Below, piece by piece: positions 42,390-46,226 of a stretch of 46,226 nucleotides of DNA. The notes beneath the pieces were generated by a model. The model saw nothing but the letters and a program-made list of their open reading frames with translations, was not told the origin of the DNA and did not search any database. The translations under genes were made by a program, and so were the position numbers. The DNA is taken from the NCBI GenBank assembly GCA_005786775.1, contig SYDD01000055.1, forward strand, positions 1-46,226, given 5' to 3'. Positions within the stretch are counted from its first letter, which is position 1, and each line of letters opens with the position of its first letter. Source of the DNA: Opitutaceae bacterium (lineage in GTDB: Bacteria > Verrucomicrobiota > Verrucomicrobiia > Opitutales > Opitutaceae).

Positions 42390-43601
42390 TTGAGCTCACG
42401 CCCCTACCACATCGGTGCCGTCGAGATCGGCACCTCCAAGGTCACCGTCATTGTCGGCGAGTACTCCGGCAAGGAACTCGCCATTATCAGTCGCGCCGAA
42501 GTGCCCGCCCGTGGGATCATCAAGGGGGCCGTGGTTGACTACCGCGCCGCCAGCGACTGCACGCACGCCGCCCTCGAACAAGCTGAGCGGGACGCCGGCG
42601 AACGCATCGGGGGTGTTTTCCTGGCTCAGAGCGGCAGCCACCTAGAGGGTTTCTATAACGAGGCGGCCGTGAATGTGAAAGCCTCGGACAACCTCGTCGA
42701 GGCGGGTGACGTCGCCACGGTCTGCGAGCTCGCCAAGGCCAAGCAGCTGCCCCTCGGTCGCTCCGTCGTCCACCACATCCGCCGCCCCTTCCGCGTCGAC
42801 GGCCGCCTGGTCCCCGGTAGCCCCCTCGACCTCGTTGGCCACCGGCTTGAGGTCGGCTACTGGACCGTCCACGGCCAGGAGCAGCGGCTCGCCGACCTGA
42901 TTCACGTGATCCAAGGCTTCAACCTGAAGGTCGAGGAGCTGGTCCTTTCTAGCCTCGCCTCGGGCCACATGGTCACCTCTCCCGAGGAGCGCCAACACGG
43001 GGTACTCGTGATCGATCTCGGCGCGGGTACGACCGATTTCGCCCTCTACCGCGACGGTTCTCCCCACACCACCGGGGTAGTCGCGGTGGGCGGCGAGCAC
43101 GTCACCAACGACCTCGCCGTCGCCCTCCGCCTCACCGCGCCGCAGGCCGAGAAGCTCAAACTCCGCCACGGCCGCGCTGAGGTCCAAGCCCGCGACCGCG
43201 CGGCCAAGGTCTGGCTCGACGGGAATTTCGCCATTGGCGATCGCCAGTTCCCCCAGCTTGCCATTGAGCAGGTCACCGCCGCTCGCACCGAGGAGATCCT
43301 CCAAGTCGTGCGCAAGCGCCTCGGCGTCGCCTTCTCCCCGGAGACTTGCGCCGCCGGCGTGGTACTCACCGGGGGCGCCGCCAAGCTCCCCGGTCTTGCC
43401 GCCGCCGCTGGCCGCGTCTTCGGGGTCCCCGCCCACCTCGGGGAGGCTCCCGGCTGGATCAGCCCAAACCTCCGCGACCCGGGTTACCACACTGCGCTGG
43501 GACTGCTGTACTACGGCATCATCCACCACTCCGAGCGTCGGGCCCCCGCTCGTGCCCGGAACAGCCTCTTCGCCGGGGTTCGCCGCCTCTTCGCCGACTG
43601 A
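42390..43601 (+). CDS. ftsA: Cell division protein FtsA
   Basis: Actin-like ATPase that tethers FtsZ to the membrane. 403 residues, TTG start at 42390. Nucleotide motifs: phosphate 1 GAVEIGTSKVTVIVGE (Glu where most FtsA have Asp), phosphate 2 VLVIDLGAGTTDFALY, and the adenosine motif VVLTGGAAKLPGL. The 1C domain is present. The C-terminus NSLFAGVRRLFAD is a short amphipathic membrane-targeting helix. It is 7 nt after ftsQ and 11 nt before ftsZ. Confidence 0.94.
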   Translation: MSSRPYHIGAVEIGTSKVTVIVGEYSGKELAIISRAEVPARGIIKGAVVDYRAASDCTHAALEQAERDAGERIGGVFLAQSGSHLEGFYNEAAVNVKASDNLVEAGDVATVCELAKAKQLPLGRSVVHHIRRPFRVDGRLVPGSPLDLVGHRLEVGYWTVHGQEQRLADLIHVIQGFNLKVEELVLSSLASGHMVTSPEERQHGVLVIDLGAGTTDFALYRDGSPHTTGVVAVGGEHVTNDLAVALRLTAPQAEKLKLRHGRAEVQARDRAAKVWLDGNFAIGDRQFPQLAIEQVTAARTEEILQVVRKRLGVAFSPETCAAGVVLTGGAAKLPGLAAAAGRVFGVPAHLGEAPGWISPNLRDPGYHTALGLLYYGIIHHSERRAPARARNSLFAGVRRLFAD

Positions 43602-43612
43602 CCCGCGCGCCG

Positions 43613-44869
43613 ATGAACCTCAACGAACTTCCCCTCGAGCAGCCCCTGCTTTCGGACCGCGGCATTGCCATCAAGCTAGTCGGGGTCGGCGGCGCCGGCG
43701 CGAATGCCGTTGACCGCCTCAAGATGGAGAACCTCGAGCGCCTCCGTCTCGCGGTGCTCAATACCGACCACCAAGCCCTCGCCAGCTCCCCCGTCCAAGA
43801 AAAAGTCCTGCTCGGGATGACCGTCACTCGCGGCCTCGGCGCCGGCGGTGACCCGGAACGCGGCCGCGAGGCCGCCGAGTCCGACCGAGAAAAAATCGCC
43901 GCCGTGGTGAAGGACTGCGATCTGGTGTTCCTCGTAACTGGGATGGGCGGGGGCACCGGTAGCGGCGCCTCCCCGATCGTGGCCGAGATCGCCGCCGAGG
44001 CGGGAGCCCTCGTCATCGCCTTCGTCACGCTTCCTTTTAGCTTCGAGGGCGGTCGTCGCCTCAAGCAGGCGGAGGACGGGTTGCGTGCCCTCCGCGCCTC
44101 CTGCGACGCGGTGATCCCCCTGCCCAACGACGTCCTGCTCCAGGCCGCCGGAGAAAACGAGACGGTGCTCGATGCTTTCGCTCGTGCGGACGACTGGATC
44201 GCCCGCGGGGTCCGCTCCCTCTGGGCGATGCTGTTCCGCACCGGACTTATCAACCTCGACTTTGCCACGCTCCGCCAGGCCTTCCAGCAGCGCGGGGGGA
44301 AGACGCTCTTCGGGCTGGGGGAGGGGGCCGGCGAGAACGCGGTCGCCGACGCGCTTGCCAGCCTCCGGCAGTGCCCGCTGCTCCAAACCCCGGATTTCTC
44401 CCGCCGCGCCGATCGCCTTTTAGTTAACATCGTCGGCGGCCCCGACCTCACGCTGCCCCGTGTCAACGAGGTGATGACCGCGATTACCGACCAGTTTGGC
44501 CGCGATTCTCACGTGATTATGGGGGCGGTGATCGACGAGAATCTCGCGGGCCGGGTAGAGCTCTGCGTGGTAGGCACCAGTGACCTCGGCGGCCGCAACG
44601 TCAGCGCCCGCCGCCCCGCTGCGCCGGCCCGGCCCAAGGGCGCCGCCGCCCTGGGCCGAGAGCCCGTGGCGGCCCCCGCTGACCCCGCTGCGGCAGCGTC
44701 TTCCCCGGCTCCATCCCTTGCCCACGGTGCCGCGGTGGCCCAGGAGGAGTTCGGGTTTGGCGAGATCGAGACCCGCGGGCAGTTCGAACGCTCGGAGCGC
44801 AACCTCTTCGACGGCCAGGACCTCGACGTGCCTACCTACCTACGCCGCGGGATCAAGGTCAGCCTCTAA
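43613..44869 (+). CDS. ftsZ: Cell division protein FtsZ with altered T7 loop
   Basis: Tubulin-like GTPase forming the division ring. 418 residues. GTP-binding segments are intact: GVGGAGANAVDRL, LNTDHQAL, the G-box GMGGGTGSGASP and GAGGDPERGREAAESDREK. The T7 synergy loop, normally NxDFAD, reads NLDFAT (214-219), so the second catalytic Asp (E. coli Asp212) is Thr219. The C-terminal linker is Pro/Ala-rich (about 330-385). The conserved tail peptide for FtsA binding is present as DVPTYLRRG. ATG 43613 is the natural start; the frame runs further upstream within ftsA. A terminator hairpin follows. Confidence 0.95.
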   Translation: MNLNELPLEQPLLSDRGIAIKLVGVGGAGANAVDRLKMENLERLRLAVLNTDHQALASSPVQEKVLLGMTVTRGLGAGGDPERGREAAESDREKIAAVVKDCDLVFLVTGMGGGTGSGASPIVAEIAAEAGALVIAFVTLPFSFEGGRRLKQAEDGLRALRASCDAVIPLPNDVLLQAAGENETVLDAFARADDWIARGVRSLWAMLFRTGLINLDFATLRQAFQQRGGKTLFGLGEGAGENAVADALASLRQCPLLQTPDFSRRADRLLVNIVGGPDLTLPRVNEVMTAITDQFGRDSHVIMGAVIDENLAGRVELCVVGTSDLGGRNVSARRPAAPARPKGAAALGREPVAAPADPAAAASSPAPSLAHGAAVAQEEFGFGEIETRGQFERSERNLFDGQDLDVPTYLRRGIKVSL

Positions 44870-44871
44870 GC

Positions 44872-44893
44872 CCGGCGCCGCGCCGGAATTTTC
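44872..44893 (+). terminator. Probable intrinsic terminator after ftsZ
   Basis: CCGGCG (44872-44877), loop CCG, CGCCGG (44881-44886), then AATTTTC. The T-run is short, but the hairpin starts 2 nt after the ftsZ stop and likely closes the mraZ-ftsZ transcript. Confidence 0.6.
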
Positions 44894-44974
44894 GGAAACC
44901 CGCGGCGCCGTGCGGCGTCTGGTCCCTCCGCGCTTGCCACCTCCGGCCCGGCGCCAATTTCCTCTTTGTCGTCC

Positions 44975-45571
44975 ATGAATCTGCCTAACCTCCTGACGCT
45001 CTCGCGCATCCCGTTGATGTTCGCGGTCGTCGGGTTGATGTATGCCCGGTTTCCTTGGTCGGCCACCCTCGCGTTCTGGCTCTTCATCATCGCCGCCTTG
45101 ACGGATTGGCTCGACGGCAAGATCGCCCGCGCCCGCGGCATCGTCTCGGCCTTCGGCCGGTTCATGGATAGCGTGATCGACAAGGTGCTCGTCATTGGGG
45201 TGATGATCGCGCTGGTGAATGGGGATTACTTCGCGGGCTATAACCTCGCCGCGATGCTCCTTTTACTCTGCATCCTGTGCCGCGAATTCGCGGTCTCCGG
45301 TTTACGGATGGTCGCGGCGACCAAGGGCCAAGTGGTGGAGGCTGACACCGGCGGCAAGGTGAAGACCTTTGTGCAACTCAATGCCATCGGCTGGCTGATG
45401 GGCGCACGGATGCTCGCTCAGGACTTTGGCGAGGTCTACGGCGGGCAAGACCGGCACTGGCTCACGGGCGTCTGGCTGCTTGGAATTCTCCTCTTCATCC
45501 TCTCCGCTGTTCTCACCGTGACGTCGGGGTTAACCTACTTCCGGCGTCACCGCCACGTGTTGTCCGACTGA
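44975..45571 (+). CDS. pgsA: CDP-diacylglycerol--glycerol-3-phosphate 3-phosphatidyltransferase
   Basis: Inner membrane enzyme making phosphatidylglycerol phosphate. 198 residues starting MNLPNLLTLSRIPLM. The complete CDP-alcohol phosphotransferase motif is seen: DGxxAR(x8)Gx3Dx3D in WLDGKIARARG followed by FGRFMDSVIDKV. Several membrane helices are present. ATG 44975 is preferred over a TTG three codons upstream. Paired with pgpA 7 bp downstream, it covers two consecutive steps to phosphatidylglycerol. Confidence 0.93.
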   Translation: MNLPNLLTLSRIPLMFAVVGLMYARFPWSATLAFWLFIIAALTDWLDGKIARARGIVSAFGRFMDSVIDKVLVIGVMIALVNGDYFAGYNLAAMLLLLCILCREFAVSGLRMVAATKGQVVEADTGGKVKTFVQLNAIGWLMGARMLAQDFGEVYGGQDRHWLTGVWLLGILLFILSAVLTVTSGLTYFRRHRHVLSD

Positions 45572-45578
45572 TCCGGCG

Positions 45579-46094
45579 ATGGCGGCGAAATCCTTGCGTT
45601 GGCTTCGATTCTTGCCGGACGCCCTCGTAATCGGCCCCGCTACCCTCGGTCCGCTCGGCCGGCGCATGCCAGCGCCTGGGACTTGGGGTTCGCTCGCGGG
45701 CCTCCTTGCCTACGCGGTGATTTTCCGTGGCGCCGGCGCGGGAGCTCTCCTCGCCGGCACGACCGTGGCTGCGGGGTTGGCCGCCCTGCTCTGCGGCGAG
45801 GCCGAGGCGCGGCTGGGACGTTCGGACCCCGGTTGCGTGGTACTCGACGAGGTGATCGCGTTGCCCCTCTGTTTCCTCGGCTGGAGTGAGTTGGTCGCCG
45901 CGCACCCCGCGTGGCAGGTTCTGCTGGCTGGCTTCGCCCTCTTTCGGTTCTACGACATCGTGAAGCCGCTCGGCATCAGCCGTCTCCAGGCATTGCCGGG
46001 TGGCTGGGGCGTGGTGGCGGATGACCTCGGCGCCGCCCTCGCGACCGCGGTCACCCTCCACGTGGCGAACTGGGCTTGGCTTGCTTTCCGGTAG
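45579..46094 (+). CDS. pgpA: Phosphatidylglycerophosphatase A
   Basis: Dephosphorylates phosphatidylglycerol phosphate, the product of PgsA. 171 residues with about four membrane helices. Family motifs: PAPGTWGSLAGLL, the metal-binding acidic site DPGCVVLDEVIALP, FRFYDIVKPLGI and GGWGVVADDLGAA. It starts 7 bp after pgsA and forms an operon with it. The 25 bp after its stop lead to the end of a convergent gene; no terminator is evident. Confidence 0.93.
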   Translation: MAAKSLRWLRFLPDALVIGPATLGPLGRRMPAPGTWGSLAGLLAYAVIFRGAGAGALLAGTTVAAGLAALLCGEAEARLGRSDPGCVVLDEVIALPLCFLGWSELVAAHPAWQVLLAGFALFRFYDIVKPLGISRLQALPGGWGVVADDLGAALATAVTLHVANWAWLAFR

Positions 46095-46119
46095 GTGGGC
46101 ACCGTTGGGCCGGATCCGC

Positions 46120-46226
46120 CTAATCCACGGGTTCCAAGTGCTCCAGCGGCAGAGTGACCAGCACACCCTGCTGCAGGACATCCACTGCCACGATGATCCC
46201 GCGGGGAGCGTCCGGATTCTCCACGA
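46120..46226 (-). CDS. C-terminal end of an unknown minus-strand gene
   Basis: The minus strand is open from the window edge to a TAG at 46120-46122. About 35 residues are visible: ENPDAPRGIIVAVDVLQQGV, then LVTLPLEHLEPVD at the end. The alternating hydrophobic pattern looks like real beta-rich coding sequence, and its stop lies 25 bp from the convergent pgpA stop, a normal arrangement. No family is recognised from so short a piece. Confidence 0.5.
   Translation of the reverse strand, partial: VENPDAPRGIIVAVDVLQQGVLVTLPLEHLEPVD

Noticed and set aside
1..46226. CRISPR arrays, insertion sequences, prophage, tRNA or rRNA genes
   Set aside because: No regularly spaced long repeats, transposase or integrase motifs, or clover-leaf or rRNA signatures were recognised on reading both strands; short or unusual RNA genes could still be missed by eye.

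Overview
The window comes from a GC-rich, Gram-negative bacterium with an outer membrane. Lipid A genes (lpxC, lpxA), lipoprotein N-acyltransferase and two large TonB-dependent receptors show this. The fused LpxC-FabZ gene, the receptors with an N-terminal carboxypeptidase-regulatory-like domain and an LDxFxVT-type segment before the plug, and the dcw gene order suggest Verrucomicrobiota, most likely Opitutaceae or close kin. That assignment rests on family knowledge, not on a search.

Layout. 1-2366: end of a sugar ABC importer (ATPase and permease). 2422-4494: hybrid sensor kinase. 4491-7339: PhoD-type phosphatase, with divergent lnt. 7360-14416: M20 peptidase and TonB receptor on the minus strand, divergent from a PL6-like polysaccharide lyase and a TPR membrane protein. 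14452-16497: a single-span membrane protein with the sensor domain of PgpH-type c-di-AMP phosphodiesterases, then TspO. 16692-20221: a TonB receptor followed by a secreted Dabb-domain protein, closed by a good intrinsic terminator. 20488-25998: a divergent thymidine phosphorylase, an rRNA methyltransferase, EF-P, lpxC-fabZ and lpxA. 25995-28241: DUF971, hisI and a PLP decarboxylase on the minus strand. 28454-44869: a long, tightly packed division and cell wall (dcw) cluster from mraZ to ftsZ. 44975-46094: pgsA and pgpA. The last 107 bases hold the end of a minus-strand gene.

The dcw cluster is the most interesting part. It starts with a textbook MraZ operator (four TGGGN units at exact 10-bp spacing) and ends with a hairpin terminator after ftsZ. 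Most genes overlap by 1-8 nt or are separated by 2-11 nt. However, murC and murD are missing from their usual places. The gene in the murE position keeps the Mur ligase fold outline but has lost nearly all catalytic motifs. The murD slot holds only a 56-codon ORF and a two-LysM protein. MurF, MraY, MurG, MurB, Ddl, FtsI and FtsW look functional, so peptidoglycan is presumably made. The MurC, MurD and MurE activities must then be encoded elsewhere or be done differently. FtsZ carries Thr in place of the second catalytic Asp of the T7 loop.

Other departures from family norms are a thymidine phosphorylase whose signature loop is replaced, an EF-P with Asn at the usual modification site, and a PL6-like lyase with Arg for the catalytic Lys. 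No tRNA, rRNA, insertion sequence, phage gene or CRISPR array was seen. No stretch longer than 300 bases lacks a gene.
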